A stretch of DNA of 64,000 bases from Sclerodactyla briareus (lineage: Eukaryota > Echinodermata > Holothuroidea > Dendrochirotida > Sclerodactylidae): assembly GCA_026419785.1 (NCBI GenBank), contig JAODTK010003355.1, positions 108,632-172,631 on the forward strand, written 5' to 3'. The stretch's first letter is position 1; each line of letters starts with the position of its first letter. Both the position numbers and the translations under genes were made by a program. Under the pieces are notes generated by a model, which saw nothing but the letters and a program-made list of their open reading frames with translations, had not been told where the DNA came from and did no database searches. Positions 26,669-37,700 of this stretch are shown piece by piece.

Positions 26669-26699
26669 CCCCCCCCCCCCAAAAAAAAAAAAAAAAAAA
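26669..26699 (+). repeat. poly-C then poly-A tract
   Basis: Twelve C are followed by nineteen A, about 100 bp upstream of the FREP stalk exon. Confidence 0.95.
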
Positions 26700-26797
26700 T
26701 CTTGTCGAAGTTCCCAGAAGGCGAATATAAAGTGTTTAAATCATACTGGGATGAATCCATTTTGAGGAATTACTCAATTACCTCCTTCTTTCTTAGG

Positions 26798-27433
26798 AAG
26801 TGACGAAACTGAAGCAGCTATTGAAGATGTCCTGGATGAGGGAAAGGGTGGACTATTTATCCTATATTGACCTCACAGTGGCGCTGGCCACGGAGCCGAA
26901 AAATGGCCCGACGACGGCGGTGCCGACCACGGCACATAAAGTAGTCCCGACCACCACCAAGACGAAATCACCCGCCACAACGATAGACAGGACTGAACAC
27001 CCACTACCCACTACCCGTCGATACCGAACCACCTGCCAACCACTAGTGTGAAGGCTGAACACCGCACCCACAATCGCTAAGACGGAACCACCCATCACCA
27101 ACCAATGTCAAGGTGACTGAACACCCGCCACCACCACCCGCCACCACCACCGTGAAGACTGAAGTACCTACCACCACGTCAAGACCGAACCACCCATCAC
27201 ATCCATTAGGACTGAACCGCAACACCACCATCGCACCAACCAAGACCACAACCGAATTACCCACCGAACCCCCCAACGACACCGAGGAGGTCAAGACGGT
27301 CCCGATACATCTTAAGACTGCACAGCAAATATGGATGCGGCGACAAATTCAGTAAACCTATAAGGTATCCGTCGACGGTTCCGAGACCGATATCTGTCTA
27401 CTGTGACATGAACACAGACGGAGGCGCTGGATG
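26798..27433 (+). CDS. fibrinogen-related protein, Thr/Pro-rich stalk and FReD start
   Basis: A strong acceptor (cctccttctttcttag) leads into an acidic segment, SDETEAAIEDVLDEGKG. A mucin-like stalk follows, rich in Thr, Pro and Lys with imperfect V-K-T-E-x-P-T-T repeats (about 26880-27290). It ends with the N-terminal part of a fibrinogen C-terminal domain (FReD): VSVDGSETDI, then SVYCDMNTDGG and G-W at a G|gtgagt donor. YCDM(x)TDGGGW is the hallmark FReD motif. At least four one-base shifts break the frame. Invertebrate FREPs are secreted or surface lectin-like proteins often linked to immunity. The stalk suggests an extended, O-glycosylated spacer. The 5' exons with any signal peptide were not identified. 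Confidence 0.8.
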
Positions 27434-28189
27434 GTGAGTGTCGTTACTCTTAACTCTTACTTGCAAGATTCAAGTTCAGCGTGTATGTGTGCTGCAGAAG
27501 CATGACACAAACGAGAATTATACACATAGGCAAATAGTTTTTAAAACGGATTTTTTTTTATTAAATAGATTAACTCAGTGAAATGAATGTATGCATGAGA
27601 AACAAAGAACATGTCAAGCAAGGACGCCGATCTGGAGATTCATTGAGACCAGCTTTCGAATCATTCACCTGAGAAGGAAACGGTCAGGCATCTTTGGTAG
27701 TATGCCGCCTGGCTTGTGAACATGATAACTTTCCCCACATGAGGACATGATCCTCATTACCTCTGGGTCAGGTAATCAGAGGTCTGAAAACTTTGAAAAC
27801 TTTTTTTTCAAAAAACTTAAAAAAATTAAAAAAATTTTTTTCCGAAATTTTTCTATCTATTGCTTAGGGTGCAGACGGAGGTCTATTATTTGGGGGGGGG
27901 GAATTGGGGAATGTGAGGAAATAATTTAAATTTTGGCGAATGTTTAGGCCTAGGTAATAAGATAGCTGAGCCGTCTGAATGCAGCTTCCACTTGCGTCAG
28001 GTGCGCCAATTCGAGGTGGGGTTATTTTTACAAACCACTTTTTTGGTAGGGTTGCCAGGCCTATGTCCATGAAGTAACAGCTCATAGATGCCAATCGCAA
28101 GGCCGGTTACACCACTGACCTGCCTATCGCATGTCACAATTATGACATGGGAGACAATGTTAATCTGCATTTGATATATTTACAGGGTT

Positions 28190-28315
28190 TCCCGTGCACA
28201 AAATAGACCCCGTTTCGTTCAAATCAACAAAGTTTGGAAAATCGGCAAAAATTATGCAAATTTTGCCATCGATGACCTCCACCTTTATCGGAACCAAATG
28301 TTCTACTCGTTGAAT
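28190..28315 (+). repeat. dispersed repeat with atgacctcc motif
   Basis: Fragment of the family at 1870-2015 (aagtttggaaaatcggcaaa, then gatgacctccacc), in the intron just before the central FReD exon. Confidence 0.5.
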
Positions 28316-28498
28316 TATCAGCCCGTGTGCGCATTTTCAACATACCAAGTTAACCACATAGTAGGACCTATCCTTTTATGACTCTGGTAAACTCTGCGAC
28401 CCACGACCGTCCCTGGTACTGGGAACTCCGATACATTTACACTGCGATAACTATAAAGTGATTCTACATTTCTATCACCTCCATGACTTCTTACACAG

Positions 28499-28758
28499 GT
28501 CATTCAGCGCCGTCTCGACGGGTCCGTCAATTCAACCGAACATTTGCCGAGTAACCCAGAGGATTCGCGATCTCTCCGGAGATTTTTCTGGCTTGGAAAC
28601 GACAATTTAGTCGCCGTGACGAAGAGCTCCGAAACTGAACTGAGGGTCGAAATGGGCGACTGGGAAAAGGGGCAACGCGCCTACGCCAATACAGGTGGTG
28701 CCGCGTGGAAGGCGCGGCAAAGCTACCGTTTGTCCCTGGGGGGATATAGGAACATCAG
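28499..28758 (+). CDS. fibrinogen-related protein, central FReD exon
   Basis: The acceptor ttacacag is followed by VIQRRLDGSVN, then in shifted frames NRTFAE, and then FWLGNDNLVAVTK, LRVEMGDWEKGQRAYA and YRLSLGGYR, ending at CAG|gtaatg. V-I-Q-R-R-x-D-G-S-V, F-W-L-G-N and Y-R-L-x-L-G-G-Y are invariant landmarks of fibrinogen domains in this order. Frame breaks lie in TCAATTC (one T short), GAGTAACC, and GAGATTTTTCTGG (T run). The exon sits 1.07 kb downstream of the stalk exon. It precedes the 4-kb duplicated unit and is therefore single-copy. Confidence 0.9.
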
Positions 28759-30359
28759 GTAATGATTCAGAAGTTAGAATGCCGTCACACGGATGAACCT
28801 CACGAGTATAACTAAGGGGTCGGGATGCTGCGTATGCGAGGCCCTATCAGAACCTTTTATTTTTTTTTTTTGCCCAAATTGAGAAGAATGGCTACAGGAA
28901 ATCCAAGGCAATTGAAACATTACCCGCTCCACAGAGAATTCGGGCATGTTGGGTATTACTTTTTTCTTTATTCCTTGCGTTATCTTTTTCGCCCCTTCCT
29001 GCCCGCGTACAAACCGTAGGTGAAAGGCTTATTCGTAATGAGAGAACATACATTGTACAACAACCATACCCTTTCGGCCCTTATAGAATGTCGCCTATCC
29101 TGTCAGTTCAACGAAAGGTAAAGTGTAACCGTCTTTTGCTGTCGAAATGTAGCTTGTGGATCTGTATTGTTATGAAAAACAAAACAATCTTTAGTTTCAG
29201 CTATCGAAGAGAGATTTCCAGTTCAAACCCAAACCACAATGACTGCAACTTAACTATATATAAGACTATGCACATATCACTCATCACTGAATCAAGCTTT
29301 CCGGCCCTGGAACGCAGTCATCGACAAATAACCACATCTTCTGTTGCATAGTTTATGCATTCTAAGCAGTAAGTGGGAATTGAATATTTTTGTCTAAACA
29401 TTATTAATAGCGCTAATCACTTTTCTAACGCTGTACTGCCAATCACTGTGTTATTTCCTGAAATTTTGTAAATTGGTGGATGTGGAAGTTATTTCTTCGT
29501 TCAAAATCTGTGCGCGTTCCAGAAGGGATGTAAAATAGTGTTAACTGTGGATAGCCTATTTGTTTTTTTTAGTGTATTGTTGCCGAAGATCAATTCCTGC
29601 GCGCGGAGACGATAATCGTCTAAGACTGTTCCCCGGGGAACCCACGGCGGGATTCGGTGTTGGGCCGCCACTCGCAACACCATATGGCTACTATGCTGAG
29701 ACGATTTCCGTTTTTCATTCACATGGAGTCACTACATCGAGACCGTATTACACTTGACGTCATTCAATGACGCCGTCACTTCCCGCCGCTGCTACCCATC
29801 CGTTAAGGCTCTAATCGACCTCAATGTCGGGTTCGGAAAATTTGTGCGAGGTACCCTCCATAAGCATCGAAGAACGGGCCTCAATTATGTTGCTTAAAAC
29901 AAGGCCATGCAAGTCCATTCACCCATAGTTAGAGATTTTTTTTTCAATCTAGGCGTGTAGTCCATAGGCCTTACAAATGAATTGCACATAACAACTGCAA
30001 GTCGGAACGTCTTGGTAGCTAGCGGACATCAAAATTCCCAGCTGGCGAATCACTGCATTGTTTTTCGCCATTTCACATTTATTGTTTGTTCACACTTAAC
30101 TGACCGTCTACTGAAAAAAAACCCCATTCCTGTCATAACCATGGAATGACTTGGAACATGTCTAACCACATGGCCTAATATTTGCTATCAGTGCCTATTC
30201 CTAAGCCTGTGGGCATTGAACAGTGGACACACACTTCCAACAGAAATAATATCTAACATGTTGACACTCATAGTTATGTTGAAGCCCTCCACAAGTTACC
30301 ATTGAAGAGCATGAGGTAGGGGGGGAGAGGGCGGCAGCCCCCATTTCTCGGTCACCCAC

Positions 30360-30510
30360 TGAGGAATTGGACGGAGATTAATGTAAACAATCCTGTGGAG
30401 GCAGGGTCTAATGTAAACTAGGGCGAGAATTGACCGAGATGTAATGTAAAACAAGCCTGGGAGGCAGGGTCTAATGTAAACTAGGGCGAGGATGGGATGA
30501 AAGACAAAAT
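30360..30510 (+). repeat. short tandem repeat, about 70-bp unit
   Basis: The phrase gtctaatgtaaactagggcgag occurs twice with similar flanks (ggaggcagg before each). An equivalent pair is present in unit B at about 34400-34530. Confidence 0.65.
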
Positions 30511-30999
30511 TATGTCCCCCCCGGACAATAGGTTTTATTGTCACTATTCTGCAGACTGGACCTTCTGACAGAGAAGGTAAACACTGCTCATCCCGCAGAG
30601 GAATGGGAGTAATGTAACAAACTTGTCTGGCAGTAGAAGAGCTCAAAATAAAGTTGGAAATTGGGGGTATTACTGGGATTCAATTAAGATCTAATAACAC
30701 TATATGCGAACTAAATGTCGCTAAGGCTACCAGTACACGCTTCATTCATCCACCCACCAGTTTCAAACCCTCAACCTATCGCATTTAGGGTAGAAGTTTC
30801 GAATGAACGTGACGAAAAGAAGGGACGAACGAACAGACAAACTAACGAACAGACGGTCGAGAGAAATGATTACTGTAGATCTTCTCTCAAAAAACCGCAG
30901 CTAAACAACCCACAAAAACGTCAGCTGCTACCACTCGTTCTGCCCCCGCTTGCTCCCAATTGTCGGGTCTGGAAGATGCCAAAAGGTCCTGGTCCCAAC

Positions 31000-31170
31000 A
31001 TCCCTATAACTCGGGAAATCTGCGTTTGTGCGAGGTACCCTCCATAAACATCGAAGAATGGGCATCAATTCTGTTGCCTAAAACAAGGCCATGTGATTCC
31101 ATACACACTGTTAGCGATCCCCGAATCTTTGCGTGTAGTCCAATGCCTAACAATTCAATTTTCACATGAA
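31000..31170 (+). repeat. internal repeat of unit A start
   Basis: This region (tgcgaggtaccctccataaacatcgaag and onward) is a diverged direct copy of 29825-29995. The same pair recurs in unit B at about 35030-35200 and 33855-34030. An older short duplication therefore predates, or is nested in, the 4-kb one. Confidence 0.75.
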
Positions 31171-31221
31171 AAAAAAAACAACAGGGTGGTCTAATTTTAT
31201 TTTATATTCCTCATATCGAAG

Positions 31222-31478
31222 GAGATTCCCTGGGCTACCACGACGGGAGCCGCTTCTCTACCTATTACGTGGACAATGACGCTTCCGGGAACCGAAACGG
31301 CGCCCTCCGTCACGGGGCGGATGGTGGTTCGGGCGTTGTAGAGGTCCAACCTTAACGGGCAGTACCTCCGACAGGGCGACTATGACACTTTCCCAGAACG
31401 GTATCGAGTTTTCCCAGTTCCGATGACTCAGATACTCATTGATGTCACGGTAAATGCAGAATACGCCCGGGAGTCTAG
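31222..31478 (+). CDS. fibrinogen-related protein, last FReD exon, copy A
   Basis: After a tcgaag acceptor the exon reads GDSLGYHDGSRFST and VDND, then a G-G-W-W region in broken frames, SNLNGQYLRQGDYDTFP and GIEFSQF. It ends close to a TAG. The D-x-D-N-D calcium site, the Cys/N-L-N-G-x-Y pocket and the final M-K-I-R-P are FReD hallmarks. The terminal MKIRP is damaged here by an inserted base but is clearer in copy B. Downstream sequence to about 33.8 kb would be 3' UTR and intergenic DNA. It lies in unit A of the 4-kb tandem duplication. Confidence 0.85.
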
Positions 31479-32394
31479 TCTTCTCTGGATTCGCTGAAAT
31501 TGCAGGATAATAATTACCGACCACCGCGATTGCTCGGATGATGGACAGGCTACTGCGATGAGCCCTGGTTGTTTATAGGCCCCATCCACCAGTCCACGTT
31601 GAGACTCAATGGTTACCGGAAGTACCTTCTGGTCTGCATCAGGGAATCCGAACTTGTGTTTTACTACTAAGAAGATTTACTTTCCTCGTTGAATCGAACG
31701 ACACCGCTCTCTCCAACAACGTCTGAAATGTGCCTTCACAGCGAAGCTGTCCTGCTTCATTTGTTAATGAATGTCGGTCACTGCTTGCAGTGGGTGGGGC
31801 GGGTGGGGGTTGTCTGCTGGTAATATTGAATCAACAATAATAATCATTATTGTCATGATATACATTTCTAATGTTATTTAACACTGCCGCTACCATATAG
31901 GGGAGGAAGAAAAACACATGTAGATGGGTAGAGCGGCAATAACCCGTTGGGCAATCGCTATCTACAAGTGGTATCGCGATTTGACTATGGTAAAATGCTA
32001 TAATTTAATCAGCATAAAAAAATACGAAAAAGTAACATGCCGTTCTTTATTCACTTGCATCGCATTTGCCTAATTCACGTATATTGAATACTTAATGGAG
32101 ACTGGCGGGATAGTACAGTGTTCGTAACATGCGCTTTACGCCGGGGAGGGGATGTCGATCGCAGATAGTGGTGTTATATTCTTCCTATGGTGTGATCTTA
32201 GTCGATCACACCAGAGACTTTACCGAGAGTGCCCATGAGTACAGAAACTTCGGCTTGCCCTTTCTATTCGTCGATGAGATGTGTAATGTTACTCTCAGTT
32301 GGTTTAAATGATATCCATCAGGCTTCTTGAACGTTTGAGTAACTCTCATCTCAAAGGCTGGATGAGGAGCAAAATGCAGCACATTGATTAGTTT

Positions 32395-32655
32395 ATTCCA
32401 GCTGACTCCTGAAGTCCAGTCGCGTACCGAGAGATTATCCTGGGGAGGGGGGGGGGGGCTGATTCGGAACCCCTGGAATTGCGCCCATCATTCATGGTCT
32501 CAACCCTCCCGATTGGCAACTAGTACAAACACCTGCTGCTGCAATATTTTGCTAATAAACTCCAGCAAAACCTTTAACTGAACTGCCAAACAATAGTTTG
32601 TGCGTTAAAAATGTATTGATAACTGGGTCATGGGGGTCCAACACCCCCCGTGGGT
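32395..32655 (+). repeat. dispersed repeat with G-run (copy in unit A)
   Basis: The sequence gcgtaccgagagattatcctgggg and what follows, through ctgctgctgcaat, to gtcatgggggtccaacacccc, matches 1010-1275 and 36405-36655. There is no open frame. It is likely a short non-autonomous element. Confidence 0.7.
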
Positions 32656-32679
32656 CGCCACTGACTAAGTTGATCCTTG

Positions 32680-33560
32680 AATGACCTTTGACCTGTAATT
32701 TCTCTGAGCACCCCCTTTTTACTATGTCACTGAACATCACTGACCAACTTTCATGACCGTCCGATTTATTTTGTGAGAGAAGAACTTGCTTGACCATTCT
32801 CAAAAATATCTTAAATTGGCCACTACATGATCTTAGACCTCCATTCCTGAACAACTCATATGTAACAGTGGTCAGTGATATTACTGACCCCTTTCATGTC
32901 ATCCCCGTCTGTATTTGTAGGAGTAGAAGCGGCTCGCTCTGCGACAAAATGGGTAATTTGACCCCTACTACTTTGACCTAAAATTCCTGAACATCTCATA
33001 CTTAAACCATTTGTCAATTATAATAACTGAACAATTTTCATATCTTCCGATATATTCTTCATGAGTAATCAAACTAGACGTTCAAACAAATACCGAAATT
33101 GACCCATAGTGACCCTTGATTCCAAATTTATGATAACCTCATGTGGCATTGGTTCAATGATAATACTGACCCACTTCATTTCATGATCATCGCCGAGTCT
33201 ACACCGTAGCGGTGGGAGCCGCTTAACTGTTCTGCTAAAATTACCCCTAGATGACTTTGACCCATATCCTAATATCCCATATACACTATGGTTATGGTAA
33301 TGTACTGACTAACTATTATGGCCATCCAATTCATTTAAGAAAGAGAAGATGTGTTAAAAGACCCTTGGAAATGACCATTCTGGACTAAATGATCCTAAGT
33401 GACCTTGCATTCAAATCCATGAGGAGCAAGGTAAGTAGCATGGTTCCCGAAATACTGACCACCCTCTCATGATCATCCGACTCGACTGTAGAAGGAGAAG
33501 CATTTTTGCGTAATTTCACAAAATGGCCAAAATGGACCCTGAAATGATATTTAACTCATT
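32680..33560 (+). repeat. diverged 144-bp tandem array, unit A
   Basis: About six diverged units each contain a tgaccttTgacc-like start, a ctgaccaactttcatgatcatccga core and an A-rich ttcacaaaatggccaaaatt end. The core recurs near 32747, 32891, 33035, 33175, 33319 and 33464, giving a period of roughly 144 bp. No coding potential is seen. Confidence 0.75.
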
Positions 33561-33570
33561 TTCGAACAGG

Positions 33571-33665
33571 TAGATAGATAGGATAGATTAGATAGATTAG
33601 ATAGCTAGATAGATAGAAGAATAGATAGTGAGTAGAAGATAGATAGATAGAAGATAGATAGATAG
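33571..33665 (+). repeat. GATA microsatellite, unit A
   Basis: Imperfect tagatagatagga/gatagata repeats directly follow the 144-bp array. Confidence 0.9.
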
Positions 33666-35245
33666 ACGCAGTGTGAAACATGGACAAGAGGGTGTGGGAA
33701 AGGAACAGCTTTACATGTTCCACGATCACGTGATCGTTTCTTGTTTGTATGTTTATTCGATATGATTCGAGGGGCCGGAGATTGGGATTCACGAGTCTGC
33801 ATAGTTAGCAGATGATACATCAGGATCTTACAACCGGTTAGCTCTTTCGACCTCAATGTCGGGTCGGAAAATTTGTGGCGAGTTACCCTCCTAAGCATCG
33901 AAGAACGGCATCAATTATGTTGTTGCTAAAACAAGGCCATTGCAAGTCCATCAACCCATAGTTAGAGGATTCTTTTTCAATCTAGGCGTGTAGTCCATAG
34001 GCCTACAAATGTATTGACAACAATAAAACAAGCGCAAGTCGGAACGTTATTGGTAGCTGCGGACAGCAAAATTCCCGTGGCGAATACATCTGCAGTTTTT
34101 CGCCATTTCACATTTATCGTTTGTTCACATTTAACTGACCCTCTACGGATATGTCATAACCATGGAATGCCTTTGAACATGTAATACAAACACTTGGCAC
34201 CTATATTTGCTATCGTTGCCTATTCCTAAGCCGTGGCAGTGAACAGTGCAACACACTTCCCACAGAAATGTATATCTAACATGTTGAACACTCATGTTAT
34301 AGTTGACCAACAATCCACAAGTTAAAACCTGAAGCATGAGGGTAGGGGGGGGGGGGGAGGCGGGCCAAGCCCCCATTTCTAGGTCACCCACTGAGGAATT
34401 GGACGGAAGAGTAATGTAGACAAATCGGTGGAGGCAGGTCTAATGTAAACTAGGGCGAGAAACGAGAATTGGACAACCGAGATGTAATGTCAAACAAATC
34501 CTGGGAAGCAGGTAAATGTAAACTAGGGGAGATGTGATGAAAGAAAAATAATGTCCCCCTGGACAATAGGTTTTATTGTCAACGATTCGGCAGAACTGCC
34601 TTCTGAAGATAAGGTAAACAATGCTCAGCCAGAGGATGGAGTAATGACAACAAACTTGTCTGGCAGTAGAAGAGTCTCCAAAATAAAGTTGGAAATAAAT
34701 TGGGGTTAATTAATGGGATTCAATTAAGATCTAATAACACTATGCGACATAAATGTAGCTAAGGCTAGCCAGTAGAAGCGTCATCCACCCACCAAGTTTT
34801 CAACCTGATCGCATTTTGGTTTAGGAAGTTTTGAATGAACGTGACGAACAGAAGGGACGAACAACGGACGACACGAACGAACGAACGAAGACGGAGAGAA
34901 GAGAGAATGATGACTTGTAGAGTGCTCTCCCGCAGCTAAAACAACCCACATAAAGTCAGCTTACTACCACTAGTTATGCCCCACATGGGATCCCATGTGG
35001 CCGGGGTCGGAAGATCGACCAAAAGGTCTGGTCACATCTATAACTCGGGAAATATCGTTTGTGGAGGTACCCTCATAAACATCGAAGAATGGGCATCAAG
35101 TGGGCCTAAAACAGGCATGTGATTCCATACACACATAGTTAAGGATCCCCTATCTTGGCGTGTAGTCCACAGGCCTCTAACAATGCAATTCAACATTAAA
35201 AAAAAAACACAGGGTGGTATAATTTATTTATATTACATATCGAAG

Positions 35246-35502
35246 GGAGGAGTTCCAGGGGCTCCCCCGACGGGAGCCGCTCTACCTATGACGTGGACAA
35301 TGAAGTTCCGGGAACGAAACTGCGCCCTTCCGTCACGGTGGCGGGGAATGGTGGTTCGGGAGGTTGTATGAGGTCCAACCTTAACGGGCAGTACCTCCGA
35401 CAGGGCGACTATGACACTTTCCCAGACGTTCGACGTGTCCAGTTCCGGGACTCAGATACTCATTGATGTTACAAGGAAGATGAAGATACGCCGGGAGTCT
35501 AG
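35246..35502 (+). CDS. fibrinogen-related protein, last FReD exon, copy B
   Basis: This is a second copy of the 3' FReD exon, 4024 bp after the first. It retains the acceptor region and SNLNGQYLRQGDYDTFP, and reads ATGAAGATACGCC (MKIR) near the end, with a TAG nearby. Its frame breaks fall at different positions from those in copy A. It has no copy of the two preceding FReD exons. If real it could act only as an alternative 3' exon or be a dead copy. If the tandem unit is an assembly artefact it is the same exon sequenced twice. Confidence 0.75.
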
Positions 35503-36404
35503 TCTTCTTGGATTCGCTGAAATTGCAGAGGATAATAAATACGCGATTGCTCGGAGGATGGAAAGGCTACTGCGATGAGCCCTGGGTTTAGAGGCCCATC
35601 CACCAGTCCACGTGGATGAGATCAATTGGTGACTGGAGTACCTTTATTGTCTGCATCAGGGACACGCGAACTGTGTTTAATACGAAGAAGATTTAAAGGT
35701 AGTCGATTGAATCGAACGAAACGCTCTCTCAACACGTCTGCCAATGTGCCTCCACTCCGAAGCTGTATGAATGTCATTTGTGATGATGTCGTTCATCTGG
35801 CTCATGTGGGTGGGGCGGGTGGGGTGTCTGCTAGGTATATGGTAATCACCAATTACAGTTAAATCATTTTGGAATGATTACATTTCTAATGGTTATTTAA
35901 CACTGCCTGCTAACATATAGGGGAGAGAAAAAACACATAGGTAGATGGGTAGACGGCAATACCCGTTGGCAATTCGCTATCTACAAAGTGGTTATCGCGA
36001 TGTGACTATGGTAAAATAAACATGACCAAATTTAATCAGCATAAAAAAAAATAACGAAAAAGTAACATTGCCGTTCTTTATTTCACTTGCATAGATTTGC
36101 CTAATTAACGTATAGTGATACGGTATCTGGGTAGGAGACTGGCGGCGAAAGAGTACAGGGTTCGTAACATGCGCTTTACGACGGGGAGGGGGAGGGTTCG
36201 ATCCGAAGGATAGTGGTTTAATCTTTCCCTAGGTGGATCTTCGGCTTGCCCTTTTAGTCGTCGATGAGATGTTAAGGTACTCTCAGTTGGTTTTAAATGA
36301 TATCCATCAGGCTTTACTGAACGTTCGGAGGAATCTCATCTCAAAGCGGGATGAGGTAGGCAAATGCAGCAATTGATTAGTGTATGCCAAGGCATGACTA
36401 CTGA

Positions 36405-36655
36405 AGTCAGGCGCGTACCGAGAGATTTATCTGGGGAGGGGGGGGGGGCTGAGGTCGGACCCAAGGGAAGTGCGCCCCTCATTCATGGTATCACTCTCCC
36501 TATGCAAATAAGTACAAACACATGATGCTGCCATCTGCTAAAAATAACAGCTTGCAAACCTTTACTGAAATGCAAAAAATAGGTTTGTGCGTTAAAAATG
36601 TATTGATCACTGGGGTCATGGGGGGTCCAACAACCCCCCGGGGGTACGCCACTGA
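36405..36655 (+). repeat. dispersed repeat with G-run (copy in unit B)
   Basis: Same family as 32395-32655, at the equivalent position of unit B. Confidence 0.7.
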
Positions 36656-36679
36656 CGAAGTTGATTCCTTGAATGCACA

Positions 36680-37575
36680 TTTGACCTGTATTTTGAGCAC
36701 CCCATATTTACTATTAGTCCCTGATATCAATTGACCAACTTTCATGACCGTCCGATTTATTTTGTGAGAAGAAGAACTTGCTTTTGGACAATTTCAAAAA
36801 AATATCTAAATTGGCCATACCATGACCTTATACCTCCAATTCCTGAACCACGCCATAGTGACATTGGTCAGTGATATTACTGACCACTTTCATGATCATC
36901 CCGTCTGGTTTGTAGAGAAGAAGCGGCTCGACTCTTCGAACAACAGGGTAAATTTGACACCTAGAGGACCGTTTGACCGAAAATTCCCTGAACATTCATT
37001 CTTCATTTGTCAATGATAATATGAACATTTCATGATCTTCAGATCTAGTCTAATGAAGTAGAATCAACTAGACCCGTTCAAACAAAATAGCCGGAAATTG
37101 ACCATAGATGACCTTGATTACAAATTATGGAATACCTCATGTGGCATGGTCAATGATAATAACTGACCAACTTCCAGTTGATGATTAATCGATTACACCG
37201 TAGCGGTGGGAGCCGCTTAACGTCTTGCTGAAATAACGACCTAGATACCTTTGACCATATCCTCAATAATCCCCATATAACACTATTGGTTTGTTTTTTT
37301 AATGGTAATACTGACTAAACTATTCATGGCCATCCAAGTTCAATCTATAGAAAGAGCGTATTTTTTGTTAATAAGACCCATGAAAATGACTTCTGGACTA
37401 AATGATCCCCTAGTGACCTTTCCTAAATCCTGAGTAGCAAGTAAGTAGCATTGGTTCCCGATAATACTGACCAACTATCTGATCAGGCCGACTATGACTT
37501 AGAAGAGGAAGCTGTTGCGTCATTTCACAAAATGGCCAAAATTGACCCCTGAATTGATATTTAACCCTCATTTTC
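36680..37575 (+). repeat. diverged 144-bp tandem array, unit B
   Basis: This is the counterpart of the array in unit A, with cores near 36739, 36887, 37028, 37169, 37321 and 37473. Confidence 0.73.
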
Positions 37576-37581
37576 GAAACA

Positions 37582-37700
37582 GGTAGATAGGATAGATAGA
37601 TAGATAGATAGATAGATAGTAAGCTAGATAGATAGATAGTAGATAGATAGATAGATAGATAGATGATAGATAGATAGATAGATAGAATTTTAGATAAATA
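37582..37700 (+). repeat. GATA microsatellite, unit B
   Basis: A longer version of the GATA tract in unit A, at the equivalent position. Confidence 0.9.

Larger units (their letters stand above)
29816..33828 (+). repeat. 4.0-kb tandem unit A
   Basis: This is the first of two direct copies with a repeat distance of 4032 bp. It starts at cgacctcaatgtcggg and ends at catcaggatct. It contains an internal diverged repeat pair, a poly-G run, the last FReD exon, a dispersed 250-bp repeat, a 144-bp tandem array and a GATA microsatellite. All are in the same order as in unit B. Confidence 0.93.

Noticed and set aside
30296-30646. 116-codon open frame on - strand with a repeated peptide
   Set aside because: The peptide repeat reflects the short DNA tandem repeat in the 4-kb unit, and the frame is broken in the other copy.
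33571-37700. Regular short repeats as a possible CRISPR array
   Set aside because: They are GATA microsatellites and a diverged 144-bp array in animal DNA, without constant repeats and unique spacers of CRISPR size.
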